A stretch of 34,839 nt of DNA. It comes from Hadesarchaea archaeon (GTDB taxonomy: Archaea; Hadarchaeota; Hadarchaeia; Hadarchaeales; Hadarchaeaceae). Positions 1 to 8,749 of this stretch are shown piece by piece (positions within the stretch are counted from its first letter, which is position 1; each line of letters begins with the position of its first letter). The notes under the pieces were generated by a model that worked only from the letters and a program-made list of their open reading frames with translations, was not told the DNA's origin and ran no database searches. A program made the position numbers and the translations under genes. The stretch lies in NCBI GenBank assembly GCA_030672285.1, contig DAOVGS010000044.1, positions 1 through 34,839 of the forward strand, read 5' to 3'.

Positions 1-1
1 G

Positions 2-1096
2 GCCATTCCTGGCGAACCAGCGAAGAATTTCGTGGAGATATTAGAGAAGCTCTGGTGGAGATTGGATAACGCCCTGACCAAAGAAGATATCTATTACAGC
101 TCCTTGATTCCCCTGATCGAATGCGTAAGAAATGGAACTACTACAATTATTGACCACCATGAGAGCCAATCTTATCAGAAGGGAAGTTTGGAAGAAATTG
201 CTAGAGCAGTGGAGGAAGTTGGGATTCGTGGCTCCCTCTGCTTGGGAACATCTGACCGCTATGGAAGGGGGAAAGAGGGGCTGGAGGAAAATGAACGCTT
301 TCTTTCTCTCCTTAGTTCTCGACCATCCCAACTTCTGAAGGGGTTGGTTGGTCTACACGCTACATTTACGGTGAATGATGATACATTGGATAAGTCTGTT
401 AAACTGGCAAAAAAATACGGGGTTGGAATTCACGTTCACTGCGCTGAGGACAAGGCTGATGAAGATGAAAATTTGAAAAAATACAATATGCGAGTGGTTG
501 AGAGATTGAATTCACATGGAGCTCTGGGAGAAAAGTCCATCGCTGTTCACTGTGTTCACGTCGATGAAAAAGAGATAGATATTTTGAAAGCCACGGGGAC
601 CAACGTGGTTCACAACCCCGAATCAAATATGAACAATGCCGTGGGCTGTGCTGATGTCCTAGGAATGATGGGGAAGGGGATCGAGGTTGGCTTGGGCACC
701 GATGGAATGAGTTCAGATATGCTCTCTCAGATGAGATGTTCCTATCTCCTCCATCGCCACGTAAAAAAGGACCCCCGGGTTGCATTTCTGGAAGCACCTA
801 CAATGCTCCTGAACAACAATCCTAAAATTGTAAAGAGGGTCGCTGGCTGGAGAGTGGGGGAAATTGCAAAGGGTGCCTTGGCAGACATCATTTTAATTGA
901 TTACCTTCCCCCCACCATCTTAAATGAAAGCAACTTTCTTGGCCATCTGATCTTCGGTTTGGTTGATGCAACGATAGATACGACGATATGTAATGGAAAA
1001 ATTTTGATGCGAGATAAGAAATTGGTAGACTTGGACGAGAAATCTATCACCAAAAAGACTTCTCAATTGGCTTCGGAGCTTTGGAAACGTTTATAG
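2..1096 (+). CDS. SsnA-like amidohydrolase / chlorohydrolase-family aminohydrolase, 5'-truncated by window edge
   Basis: Frame is open from base 2 (AIPGEPAKNFVEILEKLWWRLDNALT...), so the listed GTG at 32 is probably internal. Motifs NGTTTIIDHH, HVHCAED, VHCVHVDEKE, HNPESNMNNAVG, GLGTDGMSSDM are typical of the ATZ/TRZ/SsnA amidohydrolase family. Confidence 0.85.
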   Translation, partial: AIPGEPAKNFVEILEKLWWRLDNALTKEDIYYSSLIPLIECVRNGTTTIIDHHESQSYQKGSLEEIARAVEEVGIRGSLCLGTSDRYGRGKEGLEENERFLSLLSSRPSQLLKGLVGLHATFTVNDDTLDKSVKLAKKYGVGIHVHCAEDKADEDENLKKYNMRVVERLNSHGALGEKSIAVHCVHVDEKEIDILKATGTNVVHNPESNMNNAVGCADVLGMMGKGIEVGLGTDGMSSDMLSQMRCSYLLHRHVKKDPRVAFLEAPTMLLNNNPKIVKRVAGWRVGEIAKGALADIILIDYLPPTILNESNFLGHLIFGLVDATIDTTICNGKILMRDKKLVDLDEKSITKKTSQLASELWKRL

Positions 1097-1100
1097 ATTT

Positions 1101-2189
1101 TTAGAACCGCACCGCCCTCGTCGGGCAAACCGAAACACACATCCCACATCCATAACACTTAACTGGGTCAATCCTTGCAATTTTTCTCACCACTTTAACC
1201 GCTTCGTAAACGCAGTACCGCTCGCAGAGCCCGCAGCCCGTGCATCTAGACGCTATGACCTCCGGTGGTTTGGCGGTAGTACGAAAAGGCTGCTCTGGCA
1301 GGTGGCGGAGCGCAATCCCCTTGAAATCCCCAATTGAGTTGTAACCCTTTGCGCGCATGAACTTGACCATTTCATCTGCCATGAGCCCGTAGATTTTGTA
1401 TCCTCGAACTATCGCCGCAGTTGAGAGTTGCACCGCCGAGGCCCCAGCCATAATGAACTCAACGGCGTCGCGCCCATTACTGATGCCGCCCACCCCGATG
1501 ACTGGTATCTTCACCGCACGGCAGATGTCGGCCACACACCGAACCGCGAGAGGCTTGATGGCGGGGCCCGAAAGCCAACCGTAGCCAGAAACGCTTCCCA
1601 GCATAGGCATCGTGTTTTCTATGTCGATTGCCAAGCCCGGCCCCAGCGTGTTTATCGCCACTATTCCATCCGCCCCCGCCTCTTCCACCGCTCGCGCGAA
1701 CTGGATCACGTCGAGCGCGTTCGGGCTGAGCTTCACGAACACCGGAATATCGACGACCTCTTTCGCCGCCTTCGTGGCTTCGGTCACCAGCGCCAGGTCC
1801 TTCCCGAGGTGATGCGTCGATAGTTCAAGGGCATTCACGCCAGCCGCTTTTATTTTCGGCGCAACCGCTCGAATTTCCTCGGCCTTGTAGCCCACGCTCG
1901 CTATCAACGGCAGTCCCGTCTTCTTCGCCTTCGCATACTCGTGGCGAAGCCATTGCTCGAGTGGCAAATCGCTCCAGAGCTCAGCGCTCAGGATGCTGTC
2001 CTTGACTTTCACCATGCTAGGACGCGGCACATGGGCTGGGGAAACGCTCACCGTCTTCGCGACCAACCCGCCAGCGCCTCCCTCAGCAGCTTTTACTAAT
2101 GCATCGCCATCGCGCACCGTCGGGCCAGCTGCGGGCAGAATGGGATTACGGAATTTTAAACCACATATCTCAACCGATAGGTCAACCAC
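1101..2189 (-). CDS. Dihydropyrimidine dehydrogenase PreA-like / dihydroorotate dehydrogenase-family protein with C-terminal 2x[4Fe-4S] ferredoxin domain
   Basis: DHOD TIM-barrel motifs (FRNPILPAAGPT, FVKLSPN, PVIGVGGISNGRDAVEFIMAGASAVQ) plus two clusters CTGCGLCERYC and CYGCGMCVSVCP. Confidence 0.85.
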   Translation of the reverse strand: MVDLSVEICGLKFRNPILPAAGPTVRDGDALVKAAEGGAGGLVAKTVSVSPAHVPRPSMVKVKDSILSAELWSDLPLEQWLRHEYAKAKKTGLPLIASVGYKAEEIRAVAPKIKAAGVNALELSTHHLGKDLALVTEATKAAKEVVDIPVFVKLSPNALDVIQFARAVEEAGADGIVAINTLGPGLAIDIENTMPMLGSVSGYGWLSGPAIKPLAVRCVADICRAVKIPVIGVGGISNGRDAVEFIMAGASAVQLSTAAIVRGYKIYGLMADEMVKFMRAKGYNSIGDFKGIALRHLPEQPFRTTAKPPEVIASRCTGCGLCERYCVYEAVKVVRKIARIDPVKCYGCGMCVSVCPTRAVRF

Positions 2190-2193
2190 ACCA

Positions 2194-3543
2194 TCACTTC
2201 CGCTTTATCGCCCCGAGCTTCTGCCAGAGCTTCTCCGCTGACTTCCGCGCCACCTTCACCGCCTCCGCCTCGTCAAGCGTCTGCATTTTTCGCTCGCGCA
2301 TCACGACCTTACCCCCGACGATGACTGTTTCGACATCATCGCCATCCACGGTGTTAACGACGTGCCCGACGACGCTTTCGGGACGCACGGGTGTAGGCGC
2401 GAGGGCTGGATTTATGATGATGATATCCGCGAGCTTCCCGGACTCAATCGAACCTAGCTCGTTCCCCAACCCGTAGAGTTCTGCTCCACGGATCGTTGCC
2501 ATCTCGAGCGCCTCCATGGGTGAGATCGCGCGGGGATCGCGGAGGGCGACCTTGTGCAACAGGAAGGCGGCACGCAGGTTCTCGAACCCATCGAAGATAT
2601 AACCATCATTGCCCAATCCCACGGGAATATCCATCAAAAGCATTTTTGCCACTGGCGCGACCCCAACCGCGTTGAGCATGTTACTCATTGGGTTGTGGGC
2701 AACCTTTGCTCCAGTCTTTTTGAGGATTGCCAACTCATCATCGTTGACGTGTACGCAATGAGCGAGCACGACATCCTGCGCGAGCAGCCTTTCATCATTC
2801 AGCCGCTCGATGGTGCGCTTGCCAAACCGCTCTAAACTGTGATAAAGGTCCGCCAGCCCCTCGGAGGCGTGGATGGTCACGGGCACTTTGTAGCGACTCG
2901 CGAGCTCTCGGACATAGTGGAAAAGCTCGTCCGAGACCGTGAAAGAAGCGTGGATGCTGAACATCCCCTGCACCCGGCGCATGCGCTCCTTCTTGACCTT
3001 CCGGATGAATCGCTCGTTCTCTTTGGTGCCCTTGGCCCCCTCGGCGTGGGTGCGACGCTCGGTCGCCTCAAACGCTATAATGCCCCGCATCCCTGATTGC
3101 TCGACCGCGGCAGCGATTCGATCCAGCACGCCGGTTATGGCGTTCGGACCCGAGAAAGTGTCGGCAAACATGGTTGTGCCCGTCTTGATGAACTCGAGGC
3201 AGGAAATCAGGGCACTCGCATACGCGTCCTCGCGGGTCATCACCTCGTCCATCGGCCACCAGACGCGCTGCAGAATCTGCGAGAAATCTGTTGGGGGCTC
3301 AATTTTCAAAGGGGCGCCGCGCAGGAGCATGCCGTAGAGATGGGTGTGTGAGCAAATCAGACCGGGCATGACGATTTTACCGCGGGCGTCGATGACCTCC
3401 TCCGGCTTGCTCTTGGTTTTCGCCTTGCCGCGTTTAACCGAGACGATGCGGCCATCCTCGACAGCGATAGAGCCATCAGCAATTATTCGACGATCTTTAT
3501 CCATCGTGACGACCAAACCATTCTTAATTAATAGGTCAACCAT
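2194..3543 (-). CDS. Amidohydrolase (MtaD/SAH-deaminase/chlorohydrolase-like)
   Basis: PGLICSHTHLYGMLLRG, TIHASEG, LAHCVHVNDDELAILKKTGAKVAHNPMSNMLNAVG, GLGNDG, SGKLADIIIIN. Homologous to the ORF at 2-1096. Confidence 0.85.
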   Translation of the reverse strand: MVDLLIKNGLVVTMDKDRRIIADGSIAVEDGRIVSVKRGKAKTKSKPEEVIDARGKIVMPGLICSHTHLYGMLLRGAPLKIEPPTDFSQILQRVWWPMDEVMTREDAYASALISCLEFIKTGTTMFADTFSGPNAITGVLDRIAAAVEQSGMRGIIAFEATERRTHAEGAKGTKENERFIRKVKKERMRRVQGMFSIHASFTVSDELFHYVRELASRYKVPVTIHASEGLADLYHSLERFGKRTIERLNDERLLAQDVVLAHCVHVNDDELAILKKTGAKVAHNPMSNMLNAVGVAPVAKMLLMDIPVGLGNDGYIFDGFENLRAAFLLHKVALRDPRAISPMEALEMATIRGAELYGLGNELGSIESGKLADIIIINPALAPTPVRPESVVGHVVNTVDGDDVETVIVGGKVVMRERKMQTLDEAEAVKVARKSAEKLWQKLGAIKRK

Positions 3544-3643
3544 TCAATCCCTAACAACAAAAACGTCAGCATACATTTAAGCTTTCGGTGCCCTAGCAAA
3601 CGCAAATAAACCCCCTAAATCACTTGGGTATGGTGAGGAGAAT

Positions 3644-3856
3644 ATGCCGGAATTTTCAGTGTCCACGATGGATCGACTCATTCGAAAAGCAGCCAAAGTC
3701 CGTGTGTCGCGCGGCGCCGCCCTCGAGCTCAGCGCAATCATCGAAGAATACGCGATCGAGCTCTCAAAGGAAGCGATAAAGCTAACTGAACATCGCGGCG
3801 CGAAAACCGTGAACGAAAGCGATATCCGTGCAGCTGCCCCAAGGATACGCACATGA
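3644..3856 (+). CDS. Archaeal histone-fold DNA-binding protein
   Basis: MDRLIRKAAKVRVSRGAALELSAIIEEYAIELSKEAIKLTEHRGAKTVNESDIRAA is a canonical archaeal histone fold; strong SD (ggtgaggag) upstream. Confidence 0.93.
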   Translation: MPEFSVSTMDRLIRKAAKVRVSRGAALELSAIIEEYAIELSKEAIKLTEHRGAKTVNESDIRAAAPRIRT

Positions 3857-3880
3857 CCTAATCTTGGCCCCGGTGATGTT

Positions 3881-5215
3881 TTGGCCGATTTAGTTATTCG
3901 AAATGGGCGCCTTGTTTTGCCCGAGGGAATCATCCGCGGAGAGCTCGCGGTCGAGAAAGGACGTATCCTCGAAATCGCCGCGAGCGGGCTACCCAAAGCC
4001 GATCGAGAAATCGATGCGAAAGAGAAAATTGTGATGCCCGGGGCCATCGACACCCACGTCCACCTTTACGATCGCCGTTACCTCTCCCGAGAGGATTTCA
4101 GAAACGGTAGCGCCGCGGCCGCAGTGGGAGGCGTCACCAGCGTAATCATGATGCCTCTCGATACTCCGATGCTGACGCCGAGAACGATAAAAAACATCAT
4201 CAAGCTCGGGCAGAAGGAGAGCCTCATAGATTTCGCCCTCCATGCGGGAAACATGACCACCGACTCGATTAAAAATATTCCTAAGCTCGCCTCGCTCGGC
4301 ATCAAATCATTCAAGGCATTCACATGTGCCCCCTATTGTATCAAAGACCCGATGTTAGGAGAGCTGATGACCGCGATAAAAAATGTTGATGGTATAGTAT
4401 TTGTCCACGCGGAGGACGACAAAGTTCTGCAGGAGCAAACCGAGCGGCTCCTCAAGGAAGGACGGAAGGATCCATTAGCCCATGCGGAATCGCGCCCGAA
4501 CGAGGCCGAAGAAAAAGCCGTTGACAAAGTAATCAAGCTCGCCAAGCGGGCCGGCTGTAAATTACACCTAGCCCACATCACGACACGCCAAGGCACCGAG
4601 CTCGTCAAAAAAGCGAAAGACAAGCGAATGCGGGTAACCGCCGAAACATCCCCGCACTACTTGTTTTTCACGCGAGAAGATATGCGAAGGTTAGGGCCGT
4701 ACCTTAAGGTGAACCCCGCGTTAAAGACGGGCGAGGACTGTGCGGCACTCTGGGATGCATTGGCCAAGGGGGTGATTGATATCGTCTCGACCGACCACGC
4801 CCCCGGTACCAAAGCGGAGAAGGAGATAGGATGGAAAAACATCTGGACGGCGCAAATCGGGATACCAGGTGTAGAAACCCTGCTGCCGCTCATGCTCGGC
4901 GAAGGCGTCACAAAGGGCAGGCTGACGCTCGAGAGGTTAGTCGATGCTCTATGCACTCGACCAGCGCAGATCTTCGGTCTTCACCCACGCAAGGGAGTCA
5001 TCCGTGAGGGCTCCGACGCCGACCTCGTGCTCGTGGACCTCAAAAAAGAGATGACGATAACGGCCGAGAAATTGCACTACAAAGTTGGCTGGACCCCATA
5101 CGAAGGGATGAGGGTTAAAGGGGCGCCAGTGATGACTATTTCACGAGGTATTGTAGTGGCTGAAGATGAGGATGTAATCGGAAACCCGGGACATGGGCAG
5201 TTCTTGACTAGATAG
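3881..5215 (+). CDS. Dihydroorotase / cyclic amidohydrolase (AllB/HyuA/PyrC superfamily)
   Basis: IDTHVHLYD (HxH), SFKAFT lysine region, FVHAEDD, SRPNEAEEKAV, ETSPHYLFF, STDHAPGTKAEKE, GLHPRKGVIREGSDADLVLVDL. TTG start preceded by ggtgat. Confidence 0.85.
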   Translation: MADLVIRNGRLVLPEGIIRGELAVEKGRILEIAASGLPKADREIDAKEKIVMPGAIDTHVHLYDRRYLSREDFRNGSAAAAVGGVTSVIMMPLDTPMLTPRTIKNIIKLGQKESLIDFALHAGNMTTDSIKNIPKLASLGIKSFKAFTCAPYCIKDPMLGELMTAIKNVDGIVFVHAEDDKVLQEQTERLLKEGRKDPLAHAESRPNEAEEKAVDKVIKLAKRAGCKLHLAHITTRQGTELVKKAKDKRMRVTAETSPHYLFFTREDMRRLGPYLKVNPALKTGEDCAALWDALAKGVIDIVSTDHAPGTKAEKEIGWKNIWTAQIGIPGVETLLPLMLGEGVTKGRLTLERLVDALCTRPAQIFGLHPRKGVIREGSDADLVLVDLKKEMTITAEKLHYKVGWTPYEGMRVKGAPVMTISRGIVVAEDEDVIGNPGHGQFLTR

Positions 5216-5369
5216 ATTCCAGCAAAACGTCAAGCGCCTTCCGCACAGCCTCGGACTCGTCCTTGAATTTTTTCTTCTCAATCAGCCCTTGTAGGCGCTC
5301 GCGCTGCTTCTTCGTCACGACCACGCGAAGCACGGCGTTCGGGTGCAACTCCTTTACTCCCTCTTTCAT
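5208..5369 (-). CDS. 53-aa ribbon-helix-helix-like small protein (not in ORF track)
   Basis: Translation MKEGVKELHPNAVLRVVVTKKQRERLQGLIEKKKFKDESEAVRKALDVLLESI. Its ATG overlaps the stop of the upstream acyl-CoA synthetase alpha gene as ATGA (5369-5366). 'FKDESEAVRKALDVLL' is RHH-like helix content. Confidence 0.7.
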   Translation of the reverse strand: MKEGVKELHPNAVLRVVVTKKQRERLQGLIEKKKFKDESEAVRKALDVLLESI

Positions 5370-6703
5370 CCCTCAACCCTCGCGCGAGTTTTCCCATAAG
5401 AACGAAGCGCACCCAACGCTCGAACAGCTTTCTGGGGCGAGTCGTAAACGGGAATATCCCTGCCCCTAAGTGCCTCCCGAACGAGGGTACAGTCCTCCCC
5501 TCCCATCACCACGCTGACGACTGGTTTGCCCTTCGACTTTTTCGCCGCCTCCGCTACCGCTTGAACATCTTCGGACTCAAGGAAACTCAACTTGAGCTCG
5601 TTCACCGCTACTGCACCATCCACGCTAGGATCTGAAAGCACTTGTTCGAGGATGAACTTGTACTGATCGCCCTTCGCGCCGATGCCCAAGTCCACCCAAT
5701 CCGCGATGTTGATATCTGGATATTTCCCGATGATCTTCTTCACGACCTTGTCGGAGAGCCTCGCCAACGCCAACCCCTCGCGGGAGATAGCATCCGCGAC
5801 CAAAACCGCCGGCCCGCCGACGTTGGTTACCACCGCCACCCGATCGCCATGCATGGGGGGCTGTTTCGCCAACGCATCCGCAACCCCCAGGAACTCCTCG
5901 ACATCGCCGACCTGAAGGGCTCCGACCTGCCTGAGGGAAGCAGCGAATATTTTATCTCGCTTGCCCTCACCCCGCGCTGTGTTCCCCTTCAGCACGGCGA
6001 CCGGCTTCTTCTTCACCGCTTCGCGAATTGACTTGAGAAACTTCCGCCCATCGCGAACGCTCTCCAGATAGATGCAAATTACTTTCGTTTCCTTGTCGCG
6101 CGTTAAATATTCGAGCAGGTCCGCCTCCGTGACATCGATACCATCGCCGGTCGATGCAAACTTGCTCACACCCACACCATAAAAACAGGCCCAATCGAGT
6201 ATTGCCGTTCCGACCGCGCCATCCTGCGAAATCACTGCGACGCCTCCGCGCGAGGGCATGAGCCCGCGCTCGAGCGTTGCACACAGGCCCCTCGCTGGGT
6301 TAATCGCCCCCGCCGTCGCGTTCGGGCCGAGCACGCAGACCTTTCGCTTGGTGGCCCCACGCGCAAGTTCTTCTCGCTGCTGTTGATCAAAACCCCCGGC
6401 GACCAAGACCATCGCCTTTACCTTCCGATCAAGCAGTTTTCGCCAATTCTTCATGACTAGCTTGGGGGGAAGCACCACCACTGCGAGGTCGCGCCCTTTG
6501 GGTACCAGGTTCAAATTTTTGATGGCGCCCTCAAGCTTCCCGCTCAGGTCTACAATGTGGGTCTTGCCCTTGAAGAAGCAAAGCATGTTGTGGACGAGCG
6601 AGTGAAAGAATGCCGGCGAAACGACACTCCTTCCTCCCCCATCGGAAGCACCTATAAGTACGACTGACTTCGGCTCGAAAATCGCCTTAACTTCGCCCGA
6701 CAT
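5366..6703 (-). CDS. Acetate/acyl-CoA ligase (ADP-forming) alpha-subunit homologue, divergent (phosphohistidine loop apparently missing)
   Basis: PKSVVLIGAS, LGPN, GGVAVISQDGAVGTAILDWA, VAVVTNVGGPAVLVADA match ACD alpha. The region expected to contain SHTGSLAGS reads LKGNTARGEGKRDKIFAASLRQVG. Confidence 0.85.
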   Translation of the reverse strand: MSGEVKAIFEPKSVVLIGASDGGGRSVVSPAFFHSLVHNMLCFFKGKTHIVDLSGKLEGAIKNLNLVPKGRDLAVVVLPPKLVMKNWRKLLDRKVKAMVLVAGGFDQQQREELARGATKRKVCVLGPNATAGAINPARGLCATLERGLMPSRGGVAVISQDGAVGTAILDWACFYGVGVSKFASTGDGIDVTEADLLEYLTRDKETKVICIYLESVRDGRKFLKSIREAVKKKPVAVLKGNTARGEGKRDKIFAASLRQVGALQVGDVEEFLGVADALAKQPPMHGDRVAVVTNVGGPAVLVADAISREGLALARLSDKVVKKIIGKYPDINIADWVDLGIGAKGDQYKFILEQVLSDPSVDGAVAVNELKLSFLESEDVQAVAEAAKKSKGKPVVSVVMGGEDCTLVREALRGRDIPVYDSPQKAVRALGALRSYGKTRARVEG

Positions 6704-7443
6704 TACTTGATCTCCCCGAGGATTATCCGGGCGTCGGCTACCACCGCGCCCTTTCCGTCGTCAAACGCGAAAATTGGGTTCAGGTCCATCTCAGTTATCT
6801 CAGGAAACTCGTGCACGAGCTGCCCGACCTTTTGGATGGTGTCGACGAGCGCGTTGACATCGGCCTGAGGCGCCCCCCGGATGCCCGCGAGCACTGGGTA
6901 GCCCTTGATCTCCTGAATCATCTCGCGCGCGTCCTCAGCGCTGAGCGGGGCTAGCCTGAAGCTGATGTCCTTGAGTACCTCGACCCATACGCCTCCCAGC
7001 CCGAACATCACCGTGGCGCCGAATGAGGGGTCCTGCAGGGCGCCCACGATCACCTCGCGGGCGGGGGGGAGGTATTCCTGGATTGTCACCCCTAGAATTT
7101 TCGCGTCCGGTTTGTATGTACGAACGTTATCGATTAGCTCGCCAAACGATTGTCTAAGCTCCAGTTCCGAGCTCAACCCCACTTTGATGCCCTTCGCCTC
7201 GCTCTTATGGATGATGTCAGGGGAGGTAATTTTCAGGACGATGGGGTAACGAACTTCTCGTGCGACCTTAACGGCCTCGCTCAGGTCGCTGGCGAACTCC
7301 GTCCGGTTCACCGGCACCCCCCATGCAGCAAGGACCTGCTTGGATTCGAACTCCATCAGCTCGCGTCTGCCGTCCTTGCGGATCGAGTTGAGGATTTCAG
7401 CCACTTTTTTCTTCGCTGCAACCAAGCCCATCACCGAGAACAA
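6703..7443 (-). CDS. Acetate/acyl-CoA ligase (ADP-forming) beta subunit (ATP-grasp)
   Basis: KITSPDIIHKSEAKGIKVGL, EYLPPAREVIVGALQDPSFGATVMFGLGGVWVEVLKDISFRLAPL, MDLNPIFAF are diagnostic ACD beta / ATP-grasp_5 motifs. Confidence 0.92.
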   Translation of the reverse strand: MFSVMGLVAAKKKVAEILNSIRKDGRRELMEFESKQVLAAWGVPVNRTEFASDLSEAVKVAREVRYPIVLKITSPDIIHKSEAKGIKVGLSSELELRQSFGELIDNVRTYKPDAKILGVTIQEYLPPAREVIVGALQDPSFGATVMFGLGGVWVEVLKDISFRLAPLSAEDAREMIQEIKGYPVLAGIRGAPQADVNALVDTIQKVGQLVHEFPEITEMDLNPIFAFDDGKGAVVADARIILGEIK

Positions 7444-7594
7444 GCTAAATTAAGGGCAAGTGTTATAAAGATTTTCCCCAAAATTACCGAAATTTGGGTA
7501 TTTTTAACTCTTTTAGCAAAAAGAGTCATTTATTCATACTTAAATCGTGAAATCGAAAATATACTTTTTAAAAACGAAAAATTAGGGATTTGGC

Positions 7595-8692
7595 TCACCG
7601 ATCTCTGTGGGGCCTTTCGTGCCTAAATGCTATGTTACAGGCTCCTTCTGTAGTTACCATGCACCCGCCCCTGGGTTTTTCCGGTGTACACGTCTTCCCA
7701 AAGAGTGGGCATTCTGGGGGGTAAATCAGTCCTTTCAAAACATCCCCGCACCTGCATCCCTTCGCGAAACCAACCATGCTTTCCACTTGAACATCAAATT
7801 TTGTGCGCGCATCATGCTTTTCGAACTCCCTCCTCAGCTGAAAAGCCGACCTTGGAATCACGGGGAAACCGCGCCACCGCTTGTCTACAACTTCAAACAC
7901 TTCGCTCATCTTCTCCTGCGCCACCACATTCCCTTCTGGGCGGACCGAGCGGGTGTACTCGATCTCCACCTCGCGCCTCCCTTCACGCAGCTGCTTCAAC
8001 AACATCCAGACCCCGAGTAGGACATCGATGGGCTCAAATCCCGCGATTACCTGCGGCACCCCATACTTTTTTGAGAGCGGTCCGTAGGGCTTGGAGCCGA
8101 TGATGGTCGAGACGTGACCTGGGCAGATGAACCCGTCGAGCGCGGTCTCCCCCGACGCGAGCAAAAATTCCATCGCTGGAGGGATTAAGCGGTGGCACAC
8201 GAGAAAGCTGAAGTTCTCGGGGGGCTCGCGAAGGATCTCGGCTGCGATCGTGGGGGCGGTCGTTTCAAATCCAACGGCCGCGTGGACGACCTCTCGTTCG
8301 GGATTTCGTCGCGCCATCTCGACCGCATCCGCTACACCGTAAACTATTTTGACATCCGCCCCATCAGTTCTCGCATTTTCCAGCGATGTTCGTGTTCCAG
8401 GAACCCGAAACATATCGCCGAAGGTGGTGATGAAATGACCCCGTTTAGCGAGCTCAATCGTCTCATCTATTTCCGCGGCGCTCGTCACACAAATGGGGCA
8501 GCCTGGACCGCTAATCACCTCGAGCCAATCGGGAAAAAGTGAGCGGAGGCCGAATTTTGTGATGGTTAGCTCGTGGCTCCCGCACACATGCATGAATTTT
8601 ACCCTACGATCTGGGTTGAGTCCTCGGATTTCTCGTAAAATTCGAATCGCCAACTTGCGATCCCTAAACTTCTCCAATAGCGCGCTCGCCAT
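7595..8692 (-). CDS. hypD: Hydrogenase expression/formation protein HypD
   Basis: FMHVCGSHELTITKFGLRSLFP, GPGCPICVT, HAAVGFETTAPT, CPGHVSTIIGSKPY, CRCGDVLKGLIYPPECPLFGKTCTP. Likely start MASALLEKF at 8692. Confidence 0.93.
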   Translation of the reverse strand: MASALLEKFRDRKLAIRILREIRGLNPDRRVKFMHVCGSHELTITKFGLRSLFPDWLEVISGPGCPICVTSAAEIDETIELAKRGHFITTFGDMFRVPGTRTSLENARTDGADVKIVYGVADAVEMARRNPEREVVHAAVGFETTAPTIAAEILREPPENFSFLVCHRLIPPAMEFLLASGETALDGFICPGHVSTIIGSKPYGPLSKKYGVPQVIAGFEPIDVLLGVWMLLKQLREGRREVEIEYTRSVRPEGNVVAQEKMSEVFEVVDKRWRGFPVIPRSAFQLRREFEKHDARTKFDVQVESMVGFAKGCRCGDVLKGLIYPPECPLFGKTCTPEKPRGGCMVTTEGACNIAFRHERPHRDR

Positions 8693-8749
8693 TTTTAAAG
8701 CCCAAAACACTTTTAACACACTGTATTACCTATAAGCATCGGTGAGCGG

